The notes: generated by a model from the letters alone, not told the origin. A stretch of 64,000 nucleotides of DNA from JALCSJ01 sp036788835 (GCA_036788835.1 DAIQMR010000009.1:1-64000), one strand, 5' to 3'. Shown: positions 26,765 to 35,444, counted from the first letter of the stretch. Made by a program: numbers and translations.

Positions 26765-27088
26765 TTATGCTTTTTCTAAGCGTGCATTGCGGAAGTAGAT
26801 GACAATCCCGCAGCTTACGATACAGAGATTTAAAACATAGAACAGCATTACATACCAGCTGACAACTTCCATCCAATGGGAAGCAGTACCCACGATATTA
26901 ACATGGTGATGTATGGTTATGCATTTTCCGATAATGGCAAAAACATAGCCAATCCAAATAAGAAAATAGAAAAAAACACTAATACCTTTTGTAGAACGGG
27001 CCTTCCAAGCTTTTCTGATATTGAGGGGCCAGGAGAGACCAAAACATAAAACCATCAAAGTTTCCAGAATGTTTGCTGCAGTTAACAT
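26765..27088 (-). CDS. PQ-loop/SemiSWEET-like membrane protein
   Basis: A 107-residue protein with three hydrophobic helices. The segment SWPLNIRKAWKARSTKGIS (about 19-37) has the proline and KxxSTKG spacing of PQ-loop/MtN3 proteins; three-helix members form dimeric sugar or metabolite channels. The substrate is unknown. AAAGGTGG precedes the ATG on the minus strand. It is isolated between two structured intergenic regions. Confidence 0.7.
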   Translation of the reverse strand: MLTAANILETLMVLCFGLSWPLNIRKAWKARSTKGISVFFYFLIWIGYVFAIIGKCITIHHHVNIVGTASHWMEVVSWYVMLFYVLNLCIVSCGIVIYFRNARLEKA

Positions 27089-27186
27089 GTGAATTCGCCA
27101 CCTTTTCTTTGAGTAGATTTATAATTACTATTTCGTTAATTATAATACAGACCTACTGCTTAAAGCAAGGGGCAAATAAAAAAGAA

Positions 27187-27242
27187 GCGGCATACTCTCG
27201 CCGCCTTAGAGGAGGGAGTATGCTTGACAATGTTTAGATAAA
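27187..27242 (+). repeat. dispersed palindromic repeat, copy 2
   Basis: It begins gcggcatactctcgcc (27188-27203) and closes with the near-mirror gggagtatgc (27214-27223), so it folds by itself. The tail cttgacaatgtttagataaa (27223-27242) is identical to that of copy 1. It lacks the AATCAC/GTGATT loop found in copies 1 and 3. Confidence 0.65.
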
Positions 27243-27278
27243 AAGTTTGTGACAAAGGAGACTTGTCCCTTTTGACAT

Positions 27279-27311
27279 AAAAAAGGGGCTACTGATTGTA
27301 GCTCCCTTTTT
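27279..27311. terminator. terminator of the ferritin gene
   Basis: AAAAAGGGGCTAC pairs with GTAGCTCCCTTTTT around a five-base loop. On the minus strand it lies directly behind ftnA; A- and T-tracts on both sides allow bidirectional use. Confidence 0.8.
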
Positions 27312-27327
27312 ATCCAACAATTGAGTT

Positions 27328-27843
27328 TTAGTCTAAAACTAAGGAAGGAACGGAATAAACCCGGCCCTTCAGCTCGGTATCCAAAAGATATAAGCTCTTA
27401 GCATCATTCCCGAATAGTTCAAACTTCTTAATCATATCTTCGGCATTCTTCTCTTCTTCGCCCTGTTCCTTAACGAACCAGTCCAAGAACTGCATGGTGC
27501 GATAATCATTGGCTTTGTCGGCAGCTGCATATATATTATTAATTAAAGAAGTTACATATTGTTCGTGTTCCAGAGAGAATTTCAAAGGATCACCATGTTT
27601 GGTTAATTTTTTGCCGGGTTTATCAATGGCACTTAAAGTAACTTTGTAGCCATTGTTTTGCAGATATTGTAAAATCAGCATAGCATGGTCATGTTCTTCT
27701 TTGGCCTGAATACTGTACCAATTAGCGAAACCTGCCAATCCTTCATATGCGAAGTAGTTGGAAAAATCCAGATAAAGATATTCGGAATACACTTCTTTGT
27801 TAATCTGCGTGTTCAGCAGTTGAGCAACTTTCTTGTCTAACAT
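27328..27843 (-). CDS. ftnA: non-haem ferritin
   Basis: A 171-residue iron-storage protein that oxidises Fe2+ and mineralises it in a 24-subunit shell. All ferroxidase residues known from E. coli FtnA are at the same positions: Glu17, Glu50, His53, Glu94, Gln127 and Glu130. A strong ribosome binding site (TTTAGGAGG) lies upstream on the minus strand. A near-consensus Fur box sits 27-45 bp before the start codon, so it is likely iron-controlled. Confidence 0.96.
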   Translation of the reverse strand: MLDKKVAQLLNTQINKEVYSEYLYLDFSNYFAYEGLAGFANWYSIQAKEEHDHAMLILQYLQNNGYKVTLSAIDKPGKKLTKHGDPLKFSLEHEQYVTSLINNIYAAADKANDYRTMQFLDWFVKEQGEEEKNAEDMIKKFELFGNDAKSLYLLDTELKGRVYSVPSLVLD

Positions 27844-27869
27844 AGTTCAGCCTCCTAAAATATTTATTG

Positions 27870-27888
27870 GATAATCATATTCATTATC
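27870..27888. promoter_or_regulatory. Fur box upstream of ferritin
   Basis: GATAATCATATTCATTATC matches the classical 19-bp Fur consensus GATAATGATAATCATTATC at 17 positions. It lies between ftnA (minus) and the flavoprotein gene (plus), close to ftnA. PerR boxes look similar, so the regulator could be either. Confidence 0.75.
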
Positions 27889-28028
27889 TGTTAATAATTG
27901 TACCACTAAAAGTTAGACTTGGCTAATGAAATATTAAAAAAAACGGTTTTGAGGTATAATGGGGGATAAGCAGTATAGGCAGAGGGACAGAAGCTAAGTG
28001 ATATCCCCGGCCGGGAGGAAAATGTACA

Positions 28029-28850
28029 ATGAAGGTATTGGGTATCATAGCATCACCCAGACAATTAGGTAATTCGGAAATTTCCGTGAAGGAAATATTG
28101 CGCAGCTTGCCGGAAGACTGGGAAAAAGAAATAATAAATATATGCCGACTGCATATAGAGCCTTGTAAGGCCTGCTATAGCTGTCTGTCTCAAGGGAGGG
28201 ACTGCGTCATTCAAGATGACCTACAGATGTTCCTAGCTAAAATCAGAGGGGCAGACAAGGTGGTCCTGGCCGGGCCGGTGTATTTTCTTGGAGAGCAGAC
28301 TGCCGTAAAATTAATCAAAGACAGGCTTTTGACTATTCTGAACGAAGGGGACAAATATTACAAAGAAAAACCCTGCGTAATAGCAATTCCCCATGGCATT
28401 AAGAATTGGGAAGGCTACGGCAGGGAAGCTATGCTGGCCTTTGCTGGCTTTTTAGGCCTGAAAATTTTGGGCTGCCGTGTTATTAATAAACACTTGCCGG
28501 GAGATGCGGCTCAGGCAGATTCCTTGGTTACACTTCATGAACTGGCCAAAGCCCTAACAGAAAATAAAGTGTTGCCGCCGGAAAATCAGGATATAATTTA
28601 CTGTCCTGTTTGTCAAAGCTCCCTGCTCCAAATTCACAAAGATGGCAAATGGCATTGCGTGATTTGTGGTGCCAGCGGCGAGCTGACGGCAGAAAAGGGC
28701 AAACTGGCCATGGGGGTCGTGGACCAAAGTGTGCCTCGCTACAGCAAAACAGGTATGGCCGAGCACGGGCAGAAACTATTGTCCATTAACGACGAATTCC
28801 GTAAACGCAGGCGGGAAGTCATAACCAATATTAAACCATACAAAGACTAA
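28029..28850 (+). CDS. iron-sulfur flavoprotein with C-terminal zinc ribbon
   Basis: A 273-residue NADPH-dependent FMN reductase-like protein. The flavodoxin-like fold begins with GIIASPRQLGNSE. The compact CX2CX2CX6C motif (Cys46, 49, 52, 59) is that of iron-sulfur flavoproteins (Isf) binding a 4Fe-4S cluster. A rubredoxin-like zinc ribbon (Cys192, 195, 210, 213) is added near the C-terminus. Isf proteins handle electrons and oxidative stress in anaerobes. GGGAGG precedes the ATG and a TATAAT lies at 27955. Its last 67 bp are duplicated at 35280. Confidence 0.85.
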   Translation: MKVLGIIASPRQLGNSEISVKEILRSLPEDWEKEIINICRLHIEPCKACYSCLSQGRDCVIQDDLQMFLAKIRGADKVVLAGPVYFLGEQTAVKLIKDRLLTILNEGDKYYKEKPCVIAIPHGIKNWEGYGREAMLAFAGFLGLKILGCRVINKHLPGDAAQADSLVTLHELAKALTENKVLPPENQDIIYCPVCQSSLLQIHKDGKWHCVICGASGELTAEKGKLAMGVVDQSVPRYSKTGMAEHGQKLLSINDEFRKRRREVITNIKPYKD

Positions 28851-28923
28851 AAGTACCGTCGTTACAGTGGTGACAGTTACTACAGTAACACCGGTACCAC
28901 ACACAAATTGCAGCACAAAAAAG
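28784..28923 (+). repeat. 140-bp direct repeat, copy A
   Basis: Identical to 35280-35419 apart from one base (A at 28901, C at 35397). It covers the last 22 codons of the flavoprotein gene, its stop codon and an imperfect palindrome between gtaccgtcgttacag and gtaacaccggtac. This copy carries the intact gene end and is presumably the original. Confidence 0.95.
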
Positions 28924-28965
28924 TGTGATGAAGGGATTAAGATAGATTCCTTTGTCACACTTTTA
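28917..28965. terminator. bidirectional terminator, flavoprotein/MATE
   Basis: AAAAGTGTGATGAAGG pairs with CCTTTGTCACACTTTT with two mismatched positions, flanked by A and T tracts. It separates the convergent flavoprotein (plus) and MATE (minus) genes. Confidence 0.75.
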
Positions 28966-28972
28966 CTTTGTC

Positions 28973-30328
28973 TTATTCTATCTGTATTTTTTTCAGCCTG
29001 CGGAAATACAAAACTGTAACCAGTAGAGTGGACAGGATATCAGCGGCAGGCTGGGACCAGGCAATACCGTTAATGCCCAGAGCTTTGTTTAAAATAAACA
29101 GCATGGGAATATAAATAAGACCTTGTCTGCTTATATTAATAATAAAGGAACTATTAGCATCTCCCATGGCCTGGATGGCGTTATTTAAAACATAGTAAAC
29201 ACCGAAGAGTGCAGAGGTGGTTAAAAAGATATGGACGAAAGTAACTGCGTACTTTATGGCGGTAGGATCAGTCAGGAAAGCTTGCACAATATTATTGGTA
29301 AAGAAGTAGCATAGAACAGTGATGACTAGGCTTAAGAGAAAAGAGAAAGCCAAAGAAAAATGAAGAATCTGTTTAAACCGAGGCCAAAGCTTTGCGCCTA
29401 CGCAATAACCTAAAACAGGTTGGACCCCTTGACCAACACCCATGGCAACCATGGTGGTAATCATGCCCACCTTCATGGCTACGCCAATGCTGGCTAAAGC
29501 CATGTCACCGTACCCGGCCATTAAACCATTAACAATAACCTGAGAAATACTCATAAGATTGAAGCCCAGGGAAGCAGGAAAGCCAATAGCATAGATATCT
29601 TGAAAATAGGTGCCCTTTAAAGAAAAATCTTGCCAGGCAATACTTAAAATAGACTTGCCTTTGGAAAAATATAACAGATAATAGGCAGCACTAACAACAT
29701 TGGCCAGAAGGGTCGCAATGGCAGCCCCGGCAATATCCCAATGGAAGCCTAAAATAAGAATGGGATCAAGAATAATATTCAGTACATTACCAACAATCTG
29801 ACCGGTCATGGCCTGAACGGAAGCACTTTCGGTACGAATAATATTAGTATAGGTAGTGGCAATCATAGCACAGGGTCCGCTAAAAGCCACAATGGTCAGG
29901 TAGGTTTTCGTAAATCCCCACGTATCTGCGCTAGCCCCGATTAATATTAAGATAGGATTCATAAAAACTAAAAAGAGAATAGTTAAAATAACGCCAATAA
30001 TGGTACAGCTCCAGAAACAGAAAGAGCAGACTTTTCTGGCGTATTCTTTATTGCCTTGACCTAAAGCCCTGGAAATAACTGAAGTTCCCCCTAAACCATA
30101 GATGTTGCCAAAAGCCATAAATAAAAGAAACACAGGGGTGGCCAGGGACACAGCTGCCACCTGCAGAGCATCGCCGGTTTGACCAATGAAAAAAGTATCC
30201 GCCAGGTTATAAATCAGCACCATAATCATAGCAGCTATGGATGGCAAAACATTCTTAATGACTACTGTTTTAACAGGAGCATTGGCAAACAAATTCAACT
30301 TATCTTTTGTTTCCAGTACTTTGCTCAT
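28973..30328 (-). CDS. MATE-family efflux transporter
   Basis: A 451-residue, twelve-helix MATE exporter, with typical ADTFFIGQTGD near residue 45 and a second half of matching design. It is the last gene of the minus-strand efflux operon, 23 bp behind the adaptor gene, so it is probably coexpressed with the RND pump under MarR control. AAAGGGAAAAT precedes the ATG. Its substrate is unknown. Confidence 0.92.
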   Translation of the reverse strand: MSKVLETKDKLNLFANAPVKTVVIKNVLPSIAAMIMVLIYNLADTFFIGQTGDALQVAAVSLATPVFLLFMAFGNIYGLGGTSVISRALGQGNKEYARKVCSFCFWSCTIIGVILTILFLVFMNPILILIGASADTWGFTKTYLTIVAFSGPCAMIATTYTNIIRTESASVQAMTGQIVGNVLNIILDPILILGFHWDIAGAAIATLLANVVSAAYYLLYFSKGKSILSIAWQDFSLKGTYFQDIYAIGFPASLGFNLMSISQVIVNGLMAGYGDMALASIGVAMKVGMITTMVAMGVGQGVQPVLGYCVGAKLWPRFKQILHFSLAFSFLLSLVITVLCYFFTNNIVQAFLTDPTAIKYAVTFVHIFLTTSALFGVYYVLNNAIQAMGDANSSFIINISRQGLIYIPMLFILNKALGINGIAWSQPAADILSTLLVTVLYFRRLKKIQIE

Positions 30329-30351
30329 ATTTTCCCTTTCTATGAGGAAAA

Positions 30352-31524
30352 TTACTCATTATAACAAACTTCTTCTCCATCTTTTAAAGAATTACCACCG
30401 CCGGTAACTACAATATCTCCTTCAGACAGGCCGCTGGTTATAGCAACGGTTTTGTCGTCACTAATACCGGTCTGAACTTTTTTAGCAACAACTTTTTTGT
30501 TTTCTACCACAAAAACTGTATTATCACTGCGTACTGCAGCTTTAGGAACTGTCAGGGTATTAGCTGTACCGGTTTCTTCCACAACATATACTTTGGCAAA
30601 GAGGCCGGGTTTTAACTGATAGTTTAAGACAGCATTATCAACGAGAACTTCCGCTTTAAAAGTATGACTGGCAGTGTCTATGAAACGGTCAACCTTATTA
30701 ATCTTTCCGGTAAATTTCTTATCTGGAAAACTGTCGCAAACTAAAGTGGCAGTCATTCCTTCTTTAATTTGGGAAAATAGTTTTTCAGGGAAACTGACCT
30801 GGCACTTAATTGAAGAAATATCGGCGATACGAATAACGTTAGTATCAACAGTGACTTTGGTTCCCAATGACCAACCATAATCATCTAAGACAACACCATT
30901 AAAAGGTGCCCTTAGATAATAGTCATCCAAGGAAGCCTGTGCTGCATCTGCATCAGCCTGAGAAGAGGCCAGGGATGCCATGGCCTTATTATAGTCGGCA
31001 CCGGCGGTTTTGCTGGTGGTACGTTTAGAAGCAACTTCCTGCTGAGTGGTATAACCTTTAGCTATAAGTATATCATAACGTTCCTGCTCTTTGGCTGCAT
31101 TTGCGGCCTGGGCCCGGGCAGAAGTGGCGGCTGCAGAATTAACTTCTATTTGAGCATTGGCCGCAGCCAGCTTGGCACTGACATTCTTATGTTCTAATTC
31201 TACCAAAAGCTGGCCACTGGTAACGGTCTGATTCTTTTGGGCATATAACTGTTGGATAGGAGCTTCTACTTTGGCTTTAATAGCTACATCGGCAATGGCT
31301 TCCAAAGAACCGGTAGAGCTTACTCCCTGGGTCAGGGAAGGGTCATAGGCTGCTTTAGCTACTTGTACCTTGGCGGACATAACTGTGGTAGAGGCAGTTT
31401 TTTTGTTCAGGAAGTGATGTGCCACACCAATACAGGCCAATATGCACAGGGCAATAATTAGGCTTTTTCGTTTAAAAGTTTTACCTTCTTTAATTTTTAT
31501 TATTTCTTTAGGATTCATCCCCAT
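30352..31524 (-). CDS. RND periplasmic adaptor (HlyD/MFP family)
   Basis: A 390-residue membrane-fusion protein. The single N-terminal helix (about 17-36) acts as a membrane anchor and no lipobox is seen. The order lipoyl half, alpha-helical coiled-coil hairpin (rich in Ala/Gln, about 110-190), lipoyl half and beta-barrel is typical. It bridges the RND pump to an outer-membrane channel. No TolC-type channel gene is present in the island, so the channel must be encoded elsewhere. The ATG lies inside the 3' end of the pump gene (17-bp overlap), with AGGAG upstream. Confidence 0.92.
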   Translation of the reverse strand: MGMNPKEIIKIKEGKTFKRKSLIIALCILACIGVAHHFLNKKTASTTVMSAKVQVAKAAYDPSLTQGVSSTGSLEAIADVAIKAKVEAPIQQLYAQKNQTVTSGQLLVELEHKNVSAKLAAANAQIEVNSAAATSARAQAANAAKEQERYDILIAKGYTTQQEVASKRTTSKTAGADYNKAMASLASSQADADAAQASLDDYYLRAPFNGVVLDDYGWSLGTKVTVDTNVIRIADISSIKCQVSFPEKLFSQIKEGMTATLVCDSFPDKKFTGKINKVDRFIDTASHTFKAEVLVDNAVLNYQLKPGLFAKVYVVEETGTANTLTVPKAAVRSDNTVFVVENKKVVAKKVQTGISDDKTVAITSGLSEGDIVVTGGGNSLKDGEEVCYNE

Positions 31525-34500
31525 TGTTTTTCTCCTTCCACTTTTTAATATCTATAGAATCTACTTTGTTGGAAATTTTCTCGGAAAAATCCGTCCACCA
31601 AGTTTGTAACTTCACGCTGTATTTTTCTTTGGCGTTATCCATAATTAGGTAAATAACCGGAATGACCAGCAAGGTCAAAAAGGTGGAAGTAAATAATCCG
31701 CCAAAAATCGTAATACTCATGGACTGTCGCATTTCGGATCCCTCGGATAATTGGAGAGCTGCGGGAACAGCACCAATCATGGTGGAAATTGAGGTGATTA
31801 AAATAGCTCTCAGGCGTAAAGGACCAGCATTGATAACAGCCTGAATTTTGTCTTCACCTTTTTCCCGCTCACTATTAATGAAGTCTACAAGAATAATACC
31901 GTTATTAACAACAATACCAACCAGGAGGATAAGCCCTATGTAACTCATCATATCAAGTTTGCAGTTGGTCAGGTATAACATGCCAAAAGCACCCGGGGTC
32001 AAGAGCGGCAGAGAGAACATAACCACAAAGGGATGGATGAAAGATTCAAATTGAATAGCCATAATGATGTAAACAAGAGCAATGGCTACAATAATAGAAA
32101 CACCCAGGGTTTTAAAGTCATCCTGCATGTTTTTACTCATACCTGTTGGTACAACGTTGATACCGGAACCGGGGGTGATGTATTTTTTGCTTAATTCCGT
32201 AAAGTAGGTCATGGCTTCACCGGAAGAATAATCTTTGGTTACATTAGCAGAAATTGTTACACTATGGCGACGATTATATCGCTTCACAACATTAGGACCT
32301 TTGGTATTATCTACATTAAAAAAGTTGTTGGCTTGTATAATTTTTCCCTGGCCGGTTTTAGCATAGACATCAGAGAAAGAATTAAGACCGTATCTGTACT
32401 GAGCGGGTGCCATCATTCTGATATCATAACGATAGCCTTGATCTTTAAATACACCGACTTTTTTGCCGCCGAAAATAGCATTTAATTCAGTACCCAACGC
32501 TCTAACATCAACATTCAAAGTATCTGTAATACCACGATTGATTTTTACATTGTATTCGGGTTTATCCAATCGTACATCAGTTGACATATCAAGCAAATTG
32601 CCGGTTTTTCCGGCTTCATCAATCATCTTTTGGGCAATAGGATAAAGTTCTTCTGCCGTACTGCCTGTTAAAGTCATGTTTACATCTTTGCCCGCTTGCG
32701 TTGAAAAGTTAGTAGTTACATCTCTATATTGGGTAAGGAAAGGGCGAATTTGATTTTGGACTTTATCGTAGGAAGGACGATTCCCTTTAGGAATTAGCTG
32801 AGCATAAATCGTACCTTGATTTTTTTCTGTGCCGCTATTGGTACCAATGGTAGTGTAAGTATATTTCACATATTTATTGTTGCGGACAGTTTTGCCGATG
32901 TCTTGTAAAGTTGCATAACTTTCGTCAATAGAAGAACCGGAAGGTAATTCACAGTTAACCTGGAAAACACCCTCATCCGTGTTAGGTATAAAACTGGTGC
33001 CGATGCGGCTGGCCAGAAAAATTCCCAAGGCAAACAAACCGCCGGCTATTAGCATAGTAGCTTTTCTGTGGTATACAGCCCAGGTCAGGGCCTGACGATA
33101 GATTGCTTCTAAAGCAGTAAGCTTATTATTGCAGTAGTTACCGATCCTGCTTAACTTGGTGAACTTTAAAATACGTGAGCAGCTAAAAGGTGTCAAAGTC
33201 ATAGATAAAATCAGGGAAATAGAAATAGTCAAGATTACTGTTAATCCAAAAGCTCTAAAAAATTTACCCACAATACCGCTCATGAAAGCGATAGGAGTGA
33301 AAACAGCAACTGTGGTCAGCACGCCGCCGGTGACAGAGAAAGCCATTTCTTGGGCACCCACTAATGCGGCATCCATGGCTTTTTCTCCTGCTTTCATATG
33401 CCGGGTAACATTTTCCAGAACAACAGTAGTGGCATCAACAACCATACCCACCGAAAGAGAAATGGCCATCATTGATAGGCCGTTTAAAGTAATGTTAAGC
33501 TTTTGCATAATGATAAAACTGCCCAATAGGCAAACGGGAATAGTGATAACGGTTACGAAGGTTGCCCGGAAAGTCTGCAAGAATAAGAACATTAATATTG
33601 AGGTAAGCAAGATAGAACTTTCTGTATCAGATAAGGCACCATTAATTGAGGAGTGAATGAAATCTGCCTGATTATAAATGACATTCATTTTTATTCCCGC
33701 AGGCATGGAAGATTCCAGTTCTTTTAAGGTTTTTAAAACATTATCACTCAATTCAACTTCGTTGGCACCGCTCTGCTTTTTAACACCCACAATAATGGTC
33801 TTGTTATCATTGTACATAGCAGCATCGGCAGTTTCTTCAAAACTGTCTTTTACCGTAGCTACATCTTTTAAGCGGATAACACTGCCATTAGTGGTGGTAA
33901 GAGGGAGATTTTCCATTTCTTCTACGGTGGCGTATTCTGCGTTAACGCGTAAGTCCACATCGTAAGTATCACGGAGCACACTGCCGGCGGGCAGTTCTAC
34001 GTGTTTCTTGTTAACGGCAGTAGCAATGTCGTCCATAACTAAACCCTTGGCATGAAGAGCAGCCGGGTCTACCCAGATGCGAATTTCCCTGTCTCTCAGT
34101 CCTGCTGTAGTTACCGCACCTACGTTATTGACAGCCTGCAATTGAGGTTTTAAAATTTTACTGATGTAATGAGACATTTCTTTTTCCGTAGCATCACCGG
34201 TAATGGCGATTTGGACAATAGCATCGGAAGTAGCATCCAATTTTTCTACAATAGGGGAATCGGCTTCGTCAGGTAGGTCACCGGCCGCTGAGGATACCTT
34301 ATCGCGAACGTCACTGGCGGCAACATTAATATCTTTGTCCATGTTAAATTCAATAGTAGTAACACTGCGTCCCTGATAACTGCTGGAAGAAATACTGCTC
34401 ACGCCGGAAATACCGTTTAACTTTTCTTCCAATACATCAGCCACATCATTATCCATAACAGAAGCGTTAGCTCCTGACATAGTGGTGGTAACGGTGACCA

Positions 34501-34630
34501 CGGGGAAATCCGTATCAGGACGTTTTTGCTGAGGCATCTGAGTATAAACGTAGAGACCGAAGAAAATAATAGCTAAAGTACAAATTATAACAGTAACAGG
34601 TCTTCGGATTGATATTTCGATAGCATTCAT
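31508..34630 (-). CDS. RND multidrug efflux pump, HAE-1 type
   Basis: A 1040-residue inner-membrane pump with twelve helices and two large periplasmic loops, the length of AcrB. In helix 4 the segment reads VGMVVDATTVVLENV: the first proton-relay aspartate is present and the second (AcrB Asp408) is alanine. In helix 10, GIVVNNGIILVDF has asparagine where AcrB has Lys940. The start at 34630 follows GAGGG by six bases; a longer frame begins at 34711 but overlaps the operator. The adaptor gene overlaps its end. Confidence 0.94.
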   Translation of the reverse strand: MNAIEISIRRPVTVIICTLAIIFFGLYVYTQMPQQKRPDTDFPVVTVTTTMSGANASVMDNDVADVLEEKLNGISGVSSISSSSYQGRSVTTIEFNMDKDINVAASDVRDKVSSAAGDLPDEADSPIVEKLDATSDAIVQIAITGDATEKEMSHYISKILKPQLQAVNNVGAVTTAGLRDREIRIWVDPAALHAKGLVMDDIATAVNKKHVELPAGSVLRDTYDVDLRVNAEYATVEEMENLPLTTTNGSVIRLKDVATVKDSFEETADAAMYNDNKTIIVGVKKQSGANEVELSDNVLKTLKELESSMPAGIKMNVIYNQADFIHSSINGALSDTESSILLTSILMFLFLQTFRATFVTVITIPVCLLGSFIIMQKLNITLNGLSMMAISLSVGMVVDATTVVLENVTRHMKAGEKAMDAALVGAQEMAFSVTGGVLTTVAVFTPIAFMSGIVGKFFRAFGLTVILTISISLILSMTLTPFSCSRILKFTKLSRIGNYCNNKLTALEAIYRQALTWAVYHRKATMLIAGGLFALGIFLASRIGTSFIPNTDEGVFQVNCELPSGSSIDESYATLQDIGKTVRNNKYVKYTYTTIGTNSGTEKNQGTIYAQLIPKGNRPSYDKVQNQIRPFLTQYRDVTTNFSTQAGKDVNMTLTGSTAEELYPIAQKMIDEAGKTGNLLDMSTDVRLDKPEYNVKINRGITDTLNVDVRALGTELNAIFGGKKVGVFKDQGYRYDIRMMAPAQYRYGLNSFSDVYAKTGQGKIIQANNFFNVDNTKGPNVVKRYNRRHSVTISANVTKDYSSGEAMTYFTELSKKYITPGSGINVVPTGMSKNMQDDFKTLGVSIIVAIALVYIIMAIQFESFIHPFVVMFSLPLLTPGAFGMLYLTNCKLDMMSYIGLILLVGIVVNNGIILVDFINSEREKGEDKIQAVINAGPLRLRAILITSISTMIGAVPAALQLSEGSEMRQSMSITIFGGLFTSTFLTLLVIPVIYLIMDNAKEKYSVKLQTWWTDFSEKISNKVDSIDIKKWKEKNNGDES

Positions 34631-34667
34631 AATATCCCTCAATTCCATAAAAAGAACATAATAAAAA

Positions 34668-34721
34668 CATAGCGTGCTATATATCATGGAATAAGATAGC
34701 ACGCTATGCAATTTTTGTCAA
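34668..34721 (-). promoter_or_regulatory. RND promoter with MarR-type operator
   Basis: CATAGCGTGCTAT (34668-34680) and ATAGCACGCTATG (34696-34708) are perfect 13-bp inverted arms 15 bp apart. The minus-strand promoter TTGACA (34716-34721), 17 bp, TATCTT (34693-34698) overlaps the right arm, so a bound repressor would block the pump operon. The divergent marR gene suggests MarR binds here. Confidence 0.75.
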
Positions 34722-34733
34722 TGGTATATTTGT

Positions 34734-34764
34734 TTGACAGTTTTTCCTTACTATGCTATATAAT
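34734..34764 (+). promoter_or_regulatory. promoter of the MarR regulator gene
   Basis: TTGACA (34734-34739) is followed by TATATA (34757-34762, 17-bp spacer) or TATAAT (34759-34764). The bases TATGCTAT at the -10 resemble an operator half-site, consistent with autoregulation. Confidence 0.65.
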
Positions 34765-34797
34765 AATTAACAGCCTTACAGGAAAGAGGAGGATATT

Positions 34798-35232
34798 ATG
34801 AAAGTACCCTATAATTGCGGTGCCATGATTAAATATATACATAGTGTTTTGGATAAAAAAGCCAATAATGAGCTGCGAGGCAATGGTTTGACCTTTTCCC
34901 AAATTACCACATTGGTTCTGCTATCCGAAACTCCCGGCAAGCAACTGGCTCTTAAAGACATTAAAGAAGCTTTGCATATTGCCCAGCCGACGGCTACAGG
35001 CATCGTTAGCAGGTTAAAACAAAAGGCCTGCGTGGAAGTGCAGGCAGATAAAGCTGATGGCCGCATTAAACTTATCCATATTACCAAAAAAGGAGAAAAA
35101 CAGAGCCGAATAGCTTATTCATCCATGATTAGAACCGAAGCATGGCTGAGAGCTCCTTTAACCAAAGAGGAAACAAAAACGTTTTTGGTCCTTTTAAGGA
35201 AAGTCTGTGACGGGGTAGCAAAAGAAGAGTAA
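34798..35232 (+). CDS. MarR-family transcriptional regulator
   Basis: A 144-residue winged-helix repressor. The recognition region ALHIAQPTATGIVSRLKQK (about 60-78) and the wing KADGRIKLIHITKKG (about 88-102) are typical. MarR proteins release DNA when they bind drugs or phenolic ligands. It is divergent from the RND operon across a perfect palindrome, so it almost certainly controls the pump and itself. GAGGAGG lies six bases before the ATG. Confidence 0.92.
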   Translation: MKVPYNCGAMIKYIHSVLDKKANNELRGNGLTFSQITTLVLLSETPGKQLALKDIKEALHIAQPTATGIVSRLKQKACVEVQADKADGRIKLIHITKKGEKQSRIAYSSMIRTEAWLRAPLTKEETKTFLVLLRKVCDGVAKEE

Positions 35233-35279
35233 CATGCTGCAAGGAATAATACAAAGGCCGTAGAAAATTGAGCATAAAA

Positions 35280-35419
35280 CATTAACGACGAATTCCGTAA
35301 ACGCAGGCGGGAAGTCATAACCAATATTAAACCATACAAAGACTAAAAGTACCGTCGTTACAGTGGTGACAGTTACTACAGTAACACCGGTACCACCCAC
35401 AAATTGCAGCACAAAAAAG
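35280..35419 (+). repeat. 140-bp direct repeat, copy B
   Basis: Copy of 28784-28923 with one mismatch. It begins 48 bp after the marR stop and contains a non-functional fragment of the flavoprotein gene end. It runs straight into a different terminator at 35413. Together with copy A it brackets the whole efflux island. Confidence 0.95.
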
Positions 35420-35444
35420 GCCGAATAATTATTCGGCCTTTTTT
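35413..35444. terminator. bidirectional terminator
   Basis: AAAAAAGGCCGAATAA (35413-35428) and TTATTCGGCCTTTTTT (35429-35444) form one uninterrupted 32-bp palindrome between the convergent marR and purine permease genes. Confidence 0.9.

Noticed and set aside
28776..28958. Short minus-strand ORF with a VTVVTVTTVTTV run, also seen at 35194-35412
   Set aside because: The similarity of the two ORFs is explained by the 140-bp DNA repeat; no start signal.
33156..33656. 166-codon plus-strand ORF inside the RND gene
   Set aside because: Antisense to the conserved RND sequence and without homology that I can recognise.
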